Assembly: GCA_002418185.1 (NCBI GenBank)
Contig: DIDN01000052.1
Location: 1 to 17,453, forward strand
Source of the DNA: Deltaproteobacteria bacterium UBA5799
Lineage (GTDB): Bacteria > Desulfobacterota > GWC2-55-46
DNA length: 17,453 nucleotides
Reading direction: 5' to 3'
A program made the position numbers and the translations under genes. Below are positions 6,194 to 14,157 of this stretch, piece after piece. The notes under the pieces are model-generated. The model made no database searches. It was not told the DNA's origin and worked only from the letters and a program-made list of their open reading frames with translations. Position 1 is the first letter of the stretch, and every line of letters starts with the position of its first letter.

Positions 6194-8617
6194 TCAGGCG
6201 TGAGTGCCTACAAGCCTCTTTATCTTCTCGATGGCCCCGAGCGCGTCCCCGCCGTACTCGTCGGCGCCTATCTTGTCGGAAAACTCCTTTGTGACTACCG
6301 CCCCTCCGACTATCGTAAGGGCCTTTATCCCCTTTGCCTTGAGCCTCTTTATCACGTTGTCCATCTCGAGCACGGTCGTGGTCATGAGGGCCGAGAGGCC
6401 CACTATGTCGACCTTGTTCTTCTCGGCCTCCTCGACTATCCTGTCCGCGCTCACGTTCTTTCCGAGGTCAATTACCTCGAAGCCGTGGTTCTCAAGGAGG
6501 GTCGCGACGATATTTTTGCCGATGTCGTGTATGTCGCCCTCGACGGTCGCAAGGAGCACCTTGCCGAGCGACGGGCCTTTTTTCCCCTGCATCTCCTTTT
6601 TAAGCCGCGTAAAGGCCTTCTTCATGGTGTCGGCAGAGAGCATGACCTGAGGGAGGTAGTACCTGTTCGAGGCAAAGAGCTTCCCGACCTCTTCGAGTCC
6701 GGGCACGAGCGCCTCGTTGGATATCCTTATGGGCTCCCATCCTTCCTTCAGGGCCTCCTCCACGAGCGCGGTTATGTTCTCCTCGTCGCCCTCGATTACG
6801 GCGCGCTTGAGCCTGTTGCCGACGGAAAGGGCCGCGGCATCAGCGGCGGCGGCCGGAGCGCCCTCCTTTTTTTCCGCCTGGCCCCCGGTAAGCGCCTGGT
6901 GCCTCCTTATGTACCTCTCGGCCCTGACGTCCTTGTTAAGGAGGACTAGCGAGGCGTGGAAGGCGTCCATCATGGCCTTGTTGTTCGGGTTTATGATGGC
7001 CGCGTCAAGGCCCGCCTCAAGCGCCATGGTGAGGAAGTTCGCGTTTATGACCTCCCTTGCAGGGAGTCCGAAGGAGATGTTGCTTACTCCCAATACGGTC
7101 GAGAGGCCGAGGCGCTCCTTTACGAGCCTTATGGCCTTCAATGTCTCTTTAGCGCTCTCGGGCGCGGCGCTTACTGTCATGGCAAGGCAGTCGATTACCA
7201 GGTCCTCTTTCCTCATGCCCGCCTGTATTACCCTCTCGAGCATCCTCTCGGCCACCCTGAGCCTTCCTTCGGCGGTCTCGGGTATGCCCTCGTCGTCGAG
7301 CGCAAGGCCCAGGAGCGCGGCCCCGTATTCCCTTGCGAGCGGGAGTATGGACGAGAGCTTTTTCTCCTCGCCGCTTATGGAGTTTACGAGGGGTTTTCCG
7401 TCGACCGCCTTAAGCCCCGCGAGCACAGCCGCCGGGTCAGAGGAGTCGATAACTATCGGGAGCCTCGAGTTTTCGTTCACCGCGAATACGGCCCTTGCCA
7501 TCGAGGCGGGCTCGTCTATGCCCGGTACGCCCACGTTCACGTCGAGCGCGCCGGCCCCGGAAGCCTCCTGCCCCCTTGCCTCGTTCCTTATCCCGGCGGT
7601 CTTCCCTTCCTTTATCTCGGCGGCAAGGGTCTTCCTGCCCGTGGGGTTTATCCTCTCGCCTATGATAACCGGCGAGAAGCCGCCCCCGAACGATATGAAG
7701 GATGTCCGGGACGAAAGCGCGGTAAAACCGGCCTGCCTCGCGGGCGCGGGCTTCGAGTTCCTGAAAACGTCCCCCATCTTCCTTATGTGCTCGGGGGTGG
7801 TGCCGCAGCAGCCGCCGAGCACCCTTACCCCGGCGTCGACGAGCTTCGGCACGAACGCGGCCATCTCCTCGGGCGAGGCCGGGAATACGGTTTCGGTCCC
7901 CTTGAGGACCGGTATGCCCGCGTTGGCCTGTGCTATCAAGGGGATGGAGACGACCTTCGACATTGCGAGCACAGCCTTGTATATGCCCTCTATGCCGAGA
8001 GAGCAGTTCGCGCCCGCACAGTCCGCGCCGAGAGAGGCGGCTACGATGGCGAAAGACTCCGGGGGAGTGCCGAGGACGGTCCTCATGGTCTCGTCAAAGG
8101 TCATGGTGGCGACTACCGGCAGCCCCGAGGACTTCGCGCCCTTTATCGCGGCCTTCATCTCGCGAAGGTCCATCATGGTCTCGATGATGACGAGGTCCGT
8201 ACCGCCCTCCTTGAGCGCCAGGGCCTGTTCCCTGAAAATCTCCTCGGCCTCGTCAAAGGGCATGTCCCCGACAGGCTCCACGAACCTCCCCGTTGGGCCG
8301 AGCCCCCCGGCCACGAACCTTCCGGAGCCGGCGGATTCCCTCGCGCATTTGGCCGCGGCCACGTTTATTTCTTTCAGTTTCCGGGCAAGGCCGTACTCGT
8401 CGAGCTTCACCCTGTTAGCGCCGAAGGTGTTCGTGGTAACGATATCCGAGCCGGCCTCTATGTAAAGCGAATGCACCTTTTTAACGAGCCCCGGCTCCTT
8501 AAGGCAAAGCTCGTCCGGGCAGCCGCCGGGCTTAAGCCCCAGCCTCTGGAGCATTGTGCCGGTCGCGCCGTCGAAGACGAGCGGCCTTTTAGCCATTTCC
8601 GAAAGAAAATCGCGCAT
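6194..8617 (-). CDS. metH: Cobalamin-dependent methionine synthase lacking the AdoMet reactivation domain
   Basis: This enzyme transfers a methyl group from methyltetrahydrofolate through cobalamin to homocysteine, making methionine. It has 807 residues, numbered from the second of two adjacent ATGs. I chose that one because GGGAGAG is better spaced from it than from ATG 8620. The modules in order are as follows. The homocysteine methyltransferase barrel (about 10-290) has zinc ligands Cys 205 (GANCSLG) and Cys 270/271 (GGCCGTTP). The pterin-binding barrel (about 315-575) begins GERINPTGRK. An Ala-rich linker (about 582-600) follows. The cap and B12-binding domain (about 600-807) has axial His 697 in GDIHDIGKN. 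The chain stops there. Full-length MetH has about 1,200 residues with a C-terminal reactivation domain, absent here. Known shorter homologues, such as that of Thermotoga, lack it too. A palindromic repeat lies in its predicted leader. Confidence 0.96.
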   Translation of the reverse strand: MRDFLSEMAKRPLVFDGATGTMLQRLGLKPGGCPDELCLKEPGLVKKVHSLYIEAGSDIVTTNTFGANRVKLDEYGLARKLKEINVAAAKCARESAGSGRFVAGGLGPTGRFVEPVGDMPFDEAEEIFREQALALKEGGTDLVIIETMMDLREMKAAIKGAKSSGLPVVATMTFDETMRTVLGTPPESFAIVAASLGADCAGANCSLGIEGIYKAVLAMSKVVSIPLIAQANAGIPVLKGTETVFPASPEEMAAFVPKLVDAGVRVLGGCCGTTPEHIRKMGDVFRNSKPAPARQAGFTALSSRTSFISFGGGFSPVIIGERINPTGRKTLAAEIKEGKTAGIRNEARGQEASGAGALDVNVGVPGIDEPASMARAVFAVNENSRLPIVIDSSDPAAVLAGLKAVDGKPLVNSISGEEKKLSSILPLAREYGAALLGLALDDEGIPETAEGRLRVAERMLERVIQAGMRKEDLVIDCLAMTVSAAPESAKETLKAIRLVKERLGLSTVLGVSNISFGLPAREVINANFLTMALEAGLDAAIINPNNKAMMDAFHASLVLLNKDVRAERYIRRHQALTGGQAEKKEGAPAAAADAAALSVGNRLKRAVIEGDEENITALVEEALKEGWEPIRISNEALVPGLEEVGKLFASNRYYLPQVMLSADTMKKAFTRLKKEMQGKKGPSLGKVLLATVEGDIHDIGKNIVATLLENHGFEVIDLGKNVSADRIVEEAEKNKVDIVGLSALMTTTVLEMDNVIKRLKAKGIKALTIVGGAVVTKEFSDKIGADEYGGDALGAIEKIKRLVGTHA

Positions 8618-8644
8618 CATACTCTCCCGAATGGAATCAGAATA

Positions 8645-8671
8645 TCAGGTTGCTAAAAACTCAAAATCACA
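8645..8671. repeat. Degenerate partial copy of the left end of the adjacent palindromic element
   Basis: CAGGTTGCTAAAAACTCAAA (from 8646) matches the left end of the neighbouring element, CAGGCTGCTCAAAAAGCTCA (from 8674), with only a few substitutions and one indel. It lies about 28 nt upstream in the same orientation. It has no matching right end, so it looks like a remnant or a local duplication. Confidence 0.6.
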
Positions 8672-8672
8672 T

Positions 8673-8798
8673 GCAGGCTGCTCAAAAAGCTCAAGATGCA
8701 AGTAGTCGAAAAACGAGGAACGAGGCGTACTTTTATGGTACGCCGGAGTGCCCAATTTTGAAGACGACACCTTGAAGCGGGCTTTTTCAGCAGCCTGC
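8673..8798. repeat. 126-bp palindromic repeat element (MITE/REP-like) with 18-bp terminal inverted repeats
   Basis: The ends GCAGGCTGCTCAAAAAGC (8673-8690) and GCTTTTTCAGCAGCCTGC (8781-8798) are inverted repeats matching at 17 of 18 positions. Inside, TCAAGATG (8691-8698) pairs with CACCTTGA (8768-8775) at 7 of 8 positions. A central hairpin is formed by GGCGTAC (8724-8730) and GTACGCC (8738-8744) around a 7-nt loop. The whole element can fold into one long imperfect hairpin. It has no ORF. I have an uncertain memory of similar short elements with these ends in deltaproteobacterial genomes; this was not checked. It lies between the predicted metH promoter and the metH start. Confidence 0.82.
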
Positions 8799-8804
8799 CA
8801 TGCA

Positions 8805-8833
8805 ATTGTAATCGTTTATGTCAATATCCGCAA
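8805..8833 (-). promoter_or_regulatory. Predicted sigma70 promoter of metH
   Basis: On the minus strand TTGCGG (8833-8828) and TACAAT (8810-8805) are separated by exactly 17 nt. Transcription would begin near 8798, the outer edge of the palindromic element, giving a leader of about 180 nt that contains the whole element. I recognised no cobalamin or SAM riboswitch in that leader. The prediction is by eye. Confidence 0.5.
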
Positions 8834-8966
8834 GGCTTTATGCCGGGAACCCGCCTCATGCAAAAGCCGCCGCCGAAAAAAGACCTAAAGCGCCAGGCCC
8901 AGGCGACCGAAAAGCAAAACGTAGGCGTCCTGGCCGTACCTGGTCCGTTGAATAGGGGTGAAGAGC

Positions 8967-9107
8967 ATGCGCCTTATACAGCATTACCTCAACAGCCTGC
9001 ACGTCTTCTGCCGGATGAGGTCCCTCGGGATGAGCAAGGCGAGGGCCTTGACGCTGTCGCGGCTGTGGGAAAGGCTGGTGCACCCCTGCATATACAGGCG
9101 CGGCTGA
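8967..9107 (+). CDS. Small basic protein of 46 residues, function unknown
   Basis: ATG 8967 opens a 46-codon frame ending at TGA 9105-9107. It starts MRLIQHYLNSLHVFCRMRSL and continues with GMSKARALTLSRLWERLV. The purine tract AGGGGTGAAG lies about 5 nt upstream of the ATG. The protein is strongly basic (eight Arg, one Lys), has no clear membrane segment and reads as two short amphipathic helices. Codon use resembles the neighbours (AGG for Arg four times of eight). It faces uvrB tail to tail with a 5-nt gap. I have a vague memory of similar tiny proteins with a pattern like HYLNPLHVYCRLR in deltaproteobacterial genomes, but assign no function. Between 8834 and 8950 I see nothing else convincing. 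Confidence 0.6.
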   Translation: MRLIQHYLNSLHVFCRMRSLGMSKARALTLSRLWERLVHPCIYRRG

Positions 9108-9112
9108 AACTG

Positions 9113-11119
9113 TCAGCCGACCCGTATCTCCATCGCTTCAAGCTCCTTTATCCTGTCACGGAGTTCCGCAGCCTTCTCGAAGTCCATCTTCTTCGCCGCC
9201 CTCTCCATCTCCTTCCTGAGCGACTTTATGAGGCGCGGCAGCTCGTGCGGGGGCACGTACTCCCCGGCCTTTTCGGCCGCCACGGGCACGGTATAGTAGT
9301 CGCTTTCATAGATGGAGCTCAGGACGTCCTTGATCCTGCTCTTTATGGTCTCGGGGGTGATGTTGTTCGTAATGTTGAACTCCGACTGCCTCTCGCGCCT
9401 ACGTGCGGTCTCGTCGATCGCTGCCCTCATGGATCTGGTGACTGAATCGGCATACAGTATGACCTTGCCGTTTACGTTCCGCGCGGCCCTGCCGGAGGTC
9501 TGTATGAGCGACCTCCCGGAGCGGAGGAACCCCTCCTTGTCCGCGTCGAAGACCGCCACGAGCGAGACCTCGGGTATGTCGAGCCCCTCACGCAGGAGGT
9601 TTATCCCGATGAGCACGTCGAACTTCCCCATTCTCAAATCCCTTATTATCTCCACCCTCTCAAGCGTCTCTATGTCCGAGTGGAGGTATTTGACCCTTAT
9701 CCCCAGCTCGGAATAGTACTGCGTAAGGTCCTCGGCCATCCTCTTGGTAAGGGTTGTAACCAGCACCCTCTCGCCCGCCCTCACCCTCTTCCTTATCTCA
9801 GAGAGGAGGTCGTCGACCTGGGTTGCCGCGCCCCTCACCTCTATTTCCGGGTCCATGAGGCCAGTGGGCCTTATTATCTGCTCGACGACGCTCCCTGCGG
9901 CCATCCGGTACTCGTAATCTCCGGGGGTGGCCGATACATAGACCGCCTGCCTTATCTTCCTTCCGAACTCCTCGAACTTGAGCGGCCTGTTGTCCAGGGC
10001 CGAGGGGAGCCTGAATCCGTACTCGACGAGCGTTTTCTTTCTCGAACGGTCGCCGTGGTACATGCCGTTAAGCTGCGGCACTGTTATATGGCTCTCGTCG
10101 AGGAAGAGCACGTAGTCCTCGGGGAAGTAGTCGATGAGGGTGTATGGCGGCTCGCCAGGGAGCCTCCCGGAGATGTGCCTCGAGTAGTTCTCTATGCCCG
10201 GGCAGTAGCCCATCTCCTGCAGCATCTCTATGTCGAATAACGTCCTCTGCTCTATTCTCTGCGCTTCAAGGAGCTTCCCTGCGGCCTTAAGCTCCATGAG
10301 CCTTTCCCGGAGCTCGACCCTTATGCCCTCTATGGCCCTCGCCAGGTTGTCTCTCGTTGTGACGAAGTGGCTCGCGGGATGTATGAGCGCCTTTTCGGCC
10401 TTCCGGAGTGGCTTTCCCCGGAGCGGGTCTATCTCGGTTATCGCCTCGATGGTATCGCCGAAGAACTCGAACCGGAGCGCGGTCTCGGCCTCGTAAGCCG
10501 GGAAGACGTCGACCACGTCCCCCCTCACCCTGAAAACACCCCTGTGGAAGTCCACGTCGTTCCTCGAATACTGCATCTCCACGAGCTTCTTCAGGAACGC
10601 GGACCTGTCGGTCTCCATTCCCCGCTCGGCATAGACGTGCATGGAACCGTAGTCGTCAGGCGAGCCTATGCCGTAGATGCAGGAAACCGAGGCGACTATG
10701 ACGACGTCCCTCCTCGTAAGGAGCGAGTGTGTCGCCGAGTGCCTTAATTTGTCTATCTCGTCGTTTATGGAGGCGTCCTTCTCTATGAAGGTGTCGGTCG
10801 TCGGCACATAGGCCTCGGGCTGGTAGTAGTCGTAATAAGAGACGAAGTATTCTACCGCGTTATCAGGGAAGAGGTCCCTGAACTCTGCATAGAGCTGGGC
10901 CGCAAGGGTCTTGTTCGGGGCTATTACGAGCGCGGGCCTGCCGAGCTCCTCTATGACCTTGGCAGCGGTGAAGGTCTTGCCCGAGCCGGTGACGCCCAGG
11001 AGCACCTGGTGCCCTTCGCCGCGCCGCAGGCCCTCTGCAAGGGCCTCTATGGCCCGGGGCTGGTCCCCCTTTGGCGTGAATTCGGACTTCATCCTGAAAG
11101 CTGAATCTCTTTTGCTCAT
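9113..11119 (-). CDS. uvrB: Excinuclease ABC subunit B
   Basis: UvrB is the damage-verifying helicase-like subunit of nucleotide excision repair. UvrA loads it on DNA and it recruits UvrC. The 668-residue length is normal. Walker A is GVTGSGKT (42-49). The beta-hairpin that clamps DNA is in YYDYYQPEAYVP (about 95-106). The DEAD-like box is LDESH in YVLFLDESHITVPQL. The late helicase motifs include LLREGLDIPEVSLV and QTSGRAARN. The C-terminal UVR domain (about 630-665, MDFEKAAELRDRIKELE) that contacts UvrC is intact. The start ATG 11119 has AAAGG six nt before it; a second ATG at residue 10 has only CAGG directly adjacent. It is a single gene, divergent from ileS. Confidence 0.98.
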   Translation of the reverse strand: MSKRDSAFRMKSEFTPKGDQPRAIEALAEGLRRGEGHQVLLGVTGSGKTFTAAKVIEELGRPALVIAPNKTLAAQLYAEFRDLFPDNAVEYFVSYYDYYQPEAYVPTTDTFIEKDASINDEIDKLRHSATHSLLTRRDVVIVASVSCIYGIGSPDDYGSMHVYAERGMETDRSAFLKKLVEMQYSRNDVDFHRGVFRVRGDVVDVFPAYEAETALRFEFFGDTIEAITEIDPLRGKPLRKAEKALIHPASHFVTTRDNLARAIEGIRVELRERLMELKAAGKLLEAQRIEQRTLFDIEMLQEMGYCPGIENYSRHISGRLPGEPPYTLIDYFPEDYVLFLDESHITVPQLNGMYHGDRSRKKTLVEYGFRLPSALDNRPLKFEEFGRKIRQAVYVSATPGDYEYRMAAGSVVEQIIRPTGLMDPEIEVRGAATQVDDLLSEIRKRVRAGERVLVTTLTKRMAEDLTQYYSELGIRVKYLHSDIETLERVEIIRDLRMGKFDVLIGINLLREGLDIPEVSLVAVFDADKEGFLRSGRSLIQTSGRAARNVNGKVILYADSVTRSMRAAIDETARRRERQSEFNITNNITPETIKSRIKDVLSSIYESDYYTVPVAAEKAGEYVPPHELPRLIKSLRKEMERAAKKMDFEKAAELRDRIKELEAMEIRVG

Positions 11120-11165
11120 CTAAGGCCTTTATTTACTTGGATTATCGGAGAAAAGTTTACCTTAT

Positions 11166-11194
11166 AAAATACCACGAAAGCCGCATGGAGTAAA
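11166..11194 (-). promoter_or_regulatory. Possible sigma70 promoter of uvrB
   Basis: On the minus strand TTTACT (11194-11189) and TATTTT (11171-11166) are 17 nt apart, each with four of six consensus matches, about 47 nt upstream of uvrB. I saw no obvious LexA-type palindrome. For ileS, on the other strand, the AT-rich stretch 11261-11310 is the likely promoter zone, but no clear -35/-10 pair stands out. Confidence 0.35.
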
Positions 11195-11337
11195 CATTGG
11201 GCCTGGGTGGCGGGATTCGAGCTTCCAGGCGCTCCGGTCCGCCTCTCGGGGGGGCAAAAAATATTTTTATTTCCCGCCTCCTTGTGCTATTTTTAATATT
11301 TCCGGCAAAAACGAGGAAATGACAGGAGCAACATTAA

Positions 11338-14157
11338 ATGGATTACAAGGAGACTCTTAATCTCCCGAAAACTGATTTCCAGATGCGGGCCGAGCTCCCC
11401 AAAAGGGAGCCGGAGACGCTTAAATCCTGGGAGGACTCCGGCCTGTACGGGAAGATAATGGAGGCGGGCAGGGGAAGGCCCAGGTACACGCTCCATGACG
11501 GCCCGCCATACGCGAACGGCAGGATACACATAGGCCACGCGCTCAACAAGATCCTCAAGGACTTCGTGGTAAAGAGCAGGTCCATGACCGGTTTCTCGAC
11601 CGATTACGTCCCGGGCTGGGACTGCCACGGCCTACCAATAGAACTTCAGGTGGAAAAAGAACTGGGCAAGGAGAAACAGGACCTCTCCAAGCTTGAAATA
11701 AGGAAGCGGTGCAGGGCCTATGCCGAAAAGTTCGTGGAGGTCCAGCGCGAGGACTTCAAGCGACTCGGCGTCTTCGGCGAGTGGGACAGGCCATATCTCA
11801 CCATGGCCTACGGCTACCAGGCCTCGATACTACGGGAGCTCAAGAGGTTCGTCGAGAACGGGATCGTGTACAAGGGCAAGAAGCCCGTTCACTGGTGCCC
11901 CTCGTGCATGACCGCCCTTGCCGAGGCGGAGGTCGAGTACGCCGACAAGACCTCGCCTTCGATATATGTCCGGTTCGAGATGGACAAGGCGGAGATCGAA
12001 AAGAGGCTCGGGGTCTCCATACCCGACGAGAAGGCATATGTAATCATCTGGACGACCACTCCCTGGACCATTCCGGCGAACCTCGCGGTCGCGCTGCACC
12101 CGGAGCTCGATTACGCGCTCGTATCAGCCGGAGGCGCGTCATACATAATCGCCGATGGGCTTTCCGAGGAGGTCTCGACCAAACTCGGCTGGAAGTCACG
12201 TGCGGTCCTTAAAAAATTCCGCGCCTCGGTTATCGAAGGCATGAAGGCGCGCCACCCTTTCATAGACAGGGACTCCGTCATACTCCTTGGCGAGCACGTG
12301 ACCCTCGAAGCGGGCACCGGCATCGTTCACATCGCGCCCGGCCACGGCCAGGACGACTACGAGCTGGGGCTCAAGCACGGCCTCGAAATATACAACCCCG
12401 TGGACGACGCCGGAAAGTTCATGCAGGTAGTGCCCGAGTTCGCGGGACAACACGTCTTCAAGGCCAACGACGCGATAGTCGAGCTGCTCAGAAATAACGG
12501 CTCCCTCCTCCTGAAAGAGGACATCAGGCACTCGTACCCGCACTGCTGGAGGTGCAAGTCCCCCATCATCTTCAGGGCCACGGAGCAGTGGTTCGCATCG
12601 ATGGAAGCCGGGGACCTGAGGAAAAAAGCCCTCGAAGCGATAAGCGACAAGGTCCGGTGGGTGCCTTCCTGGGGCAAAGACCGCATCTACAACATGGTCC
12701 AGAACAGGCCGGACTGGTGCCTTTCAAGGCAGCGCGCATGGGGCGTGCCCATACCGGCCCTCAAGTGCGTAAGCTGCGGGAAATCCGTCCTCGACCCGGG
12801 GCTTATAGAAAAGCTCGCCTCCATGGTCGAAGAGGAAGGCGCTGACGCCTGGTTCGGAAGGGAGCTTCAAGAGTTCGCTCCCGGGGACCTTGCCTGCCCC
12901 GATTGCGGGGGAAAGGAGTTCAAAAAGGAGGAGGACATCCTCGACGTCTGGTTCGACTCGGGCGTCAGCTTCTCGGCGGTGCTCGAGAAGAGGGAGAACC
13001 TCAAGTTCCCGGCGGACCTCTACCTCGAAGGGAGCGACCAGCACAGGGGCTGGTTCCACTCCTCGCTCCTTGCCTCCGAGGCCACGCGCTCGGTCCCGCC
13101 CTACTCGGCGGTCCTCACTCACGGCTTCGTGGTAGACGGCTCCGGGAGGAAGATGAGCAAGTCCACGGGGAACGTGGTCGCCCCGCAGGAGGTCATCGGG
13201 AAATACGGCGCAGAGGTCCTCCGGCTCTGGGTTGCCGGCGAGGACTACCGGGAGGACGTCCGCATCTCCGAGGAGATATTGAAGAGGCTCTCAGAGGCCT
13301 ACCGGAGGATACGGAACACCTTCAGGTTCATACTCGGGAACCTCTACGACTTCGACCCGGAAAAGAACCAGGTGAGGTACGAGGAACTGGAGGAGCTGGA
13401 CAGGCTTACGCTCCACAAGCTCACGAGGCTCGCCGAGCGGATAAGGGCGGCATACGACGACTTCGAGTTCCACGTCGTATACCACTCGGTCCACAACTTC
13501 TGCACCGTCGACCTCTCGTCCTTCTACCTCGACATCGTGAAGGACCGCCTTTACACGGCAAGGACGGACTCGAGGGGAAGGCGGGCGGCCCAGACCACGA
13601 TGTACCACGTGCTCGACCACCTCGTAAGGCTCACGGCGCCCGTACTTGTATTCACGGCAGACGAGGCGTGGGCCTTCCTGCCCGGGGAGAAGGCCGAAAG
13701 CGTGCACCTTTCGACCATGCCGGAGACGCAAAGGGAGTGGCTCGACCCGTCGCTCGAGGAGAAATGGGAAAGGCTGATGGAGTACAAGGGCGAGATATCC
13801 AGGGCGCTCGAGGTCGCGCGGCAGCAGGCGAAGATAATAGGCCACCCGCTCGACGCGCAGGCAATCGTCTACCCGCCTGAAAAGGACATGGACCTCTTGA
13901 GGAGCGAGGAGAAGGCGCTGGAAGAGGTGCTCATCATGTCGAGGCTCATAGTCTCGGACCAGCCGCTCGTGGACGCCGCCGTGGGGACGGACGGGAAGTC
14001 CGTAAAGTATGCGTCCGATAAGGTCGCCGGGCTCAATGTCGTAGTAAGCAGGGCCGACGGCGCGAAGTGCGAGAGGTGCTGGCATTACAGCACCTACGTC
14101 GGCAAGGACCAGGAGCACCCGGCTGTCTGCGAAAGGTGCGTGGAGGCGCTGAGATAA
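11338..14157 (+). CDS. ileS: Isoleucyl-tRNA synthetase
   Basis: This class I synthetase charges tRNA-Ile. Its 939 residues match the bacterial IleS length. HIGH is at residues 64-67 (GRIHIGHALNK), and KMSKS is at 605-609 (SGRKMSKSTGN). The CP1 editing insertion lies between them, with WTTTPWTIPANLAVALHP and the family stretch HCWRCKSPIIFRATEQWF at its end. Two further CxxC pairs (CVSCGK and CPDCGG) lie in the middle. The C-terminal zinc finger has Cys 911, 914, 931 and 934 (CERCWHY, CERC). The start ATG 11338 follows CAGGAG by about 9 nt. I saw no T-box leader in the 218 nt upstream. Its TAA stop overlaps the apparent start of lspA, and the order ileS-lspA is common in bacteria. Confidence 0.98.
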   Translation: MDYKETLNLPKTDFQMRAELPKREPETLKSWEDSGLYGKIMEAGRGRPRYTLHDGPPYANGRIHIGHALNKILKDFVVKSRSMTGFSTDYVPGWDCHGLPIELQVEKELGKEKQDLSKLEIRKRCRAYAEKFVEVQREDFKRLGVFGEWDRPYLTMAYGYQASILRELKRFVENGIVYKGKKPVHWCPSCMTALAEAEVEYADKTSPSIYVRFEMDKAEIEKRLGVSIPDEKAYVIIWTTTPWTIPANLAVALHPELDYALVSAGGASYIIADGLSEEVSTKLGWKSRAVLKKFRASVIEGMKARHPFIDRDSVILLGEHVTLEAGTGIVHIAPGHGQDDYELGLKHGLEIYNPVDDAGKFMQVVPEFAGQHVFKANDAIVELLRNNGSLLLKEDIRHSYPHCWRCKSPIIFRATEQWFASMEAGDLRKKALEAISDKVRWVPSWGKDRIYNMVQNRPDWCLSRQRAWGVPIPALKCVSCGKSVLDPGLIEKLASMVEEEGADAWFGRELQEFAPGDLACPDCGGKEFKKEEDILDVWFDSGVSFSAVLEKRENLKFPADLYLEGSDQHRGWFHSSLLASEATRSVPPYSAVLTHGFVVDGSGRKMSKSTGNVVAPQEVIGKYGAEVLRLWVAGEDYREDVRISEEILKRLSEAYRRIRNTFRFILGNLYDFDPEKNQVRYEELEELDRLTLHKLTRLAERIRAAYDDFEFHVVYHSVHNFCTVDLSSFYLDIVKDRLYTARTDSRGRRAAQTTMYHVLDHLVRLTAPVLVFTADEAWAFLPGEKAESVHLSTMPETQREWLDPSLEEKWERLMEYKGEISRALEVARQQAKIIGHPLDAQAIVYPPEKDMDLLRSEEKALEEVLIMSRLIVSDQPLVDAAVGTDGKSVKYASDKVAGLNVVVSRADGAKCERCWHYSTYVGKDQEHPAVCERCVEALR

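Noticed and set aside
6717..8656. Two very long plus-strand frames opposite metH (over 560 residues each)
   Set aside because: They are shadows created by GC-rich codon structure of metH on the other strand; composition is Ser/Ala- or Arg/Gly-rich without domains and no ribosome site supports them.
8840..9445. Long plus-strand open frame through the uvrB 3' region
   Set aside because: It is antisense to the conserved UvrB C-terminus, has low-complexity proline/arginine-rich composition and no family motif. The in-phase 46-residue frame at 8967 with a ribosome site is the better candidate.
11200..11330. Possible tRNA-like or T-box leader upstream of ileS (GGTGGCGGGATTCGAGC looks a little like a T-arm or T-box)
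   Set aside because: No acceptor or anticodon stems could be paired around it, no T-box consensus bulge or terminator/antiterminator pair was found, and the distance to the gene is too short for a standard leader.
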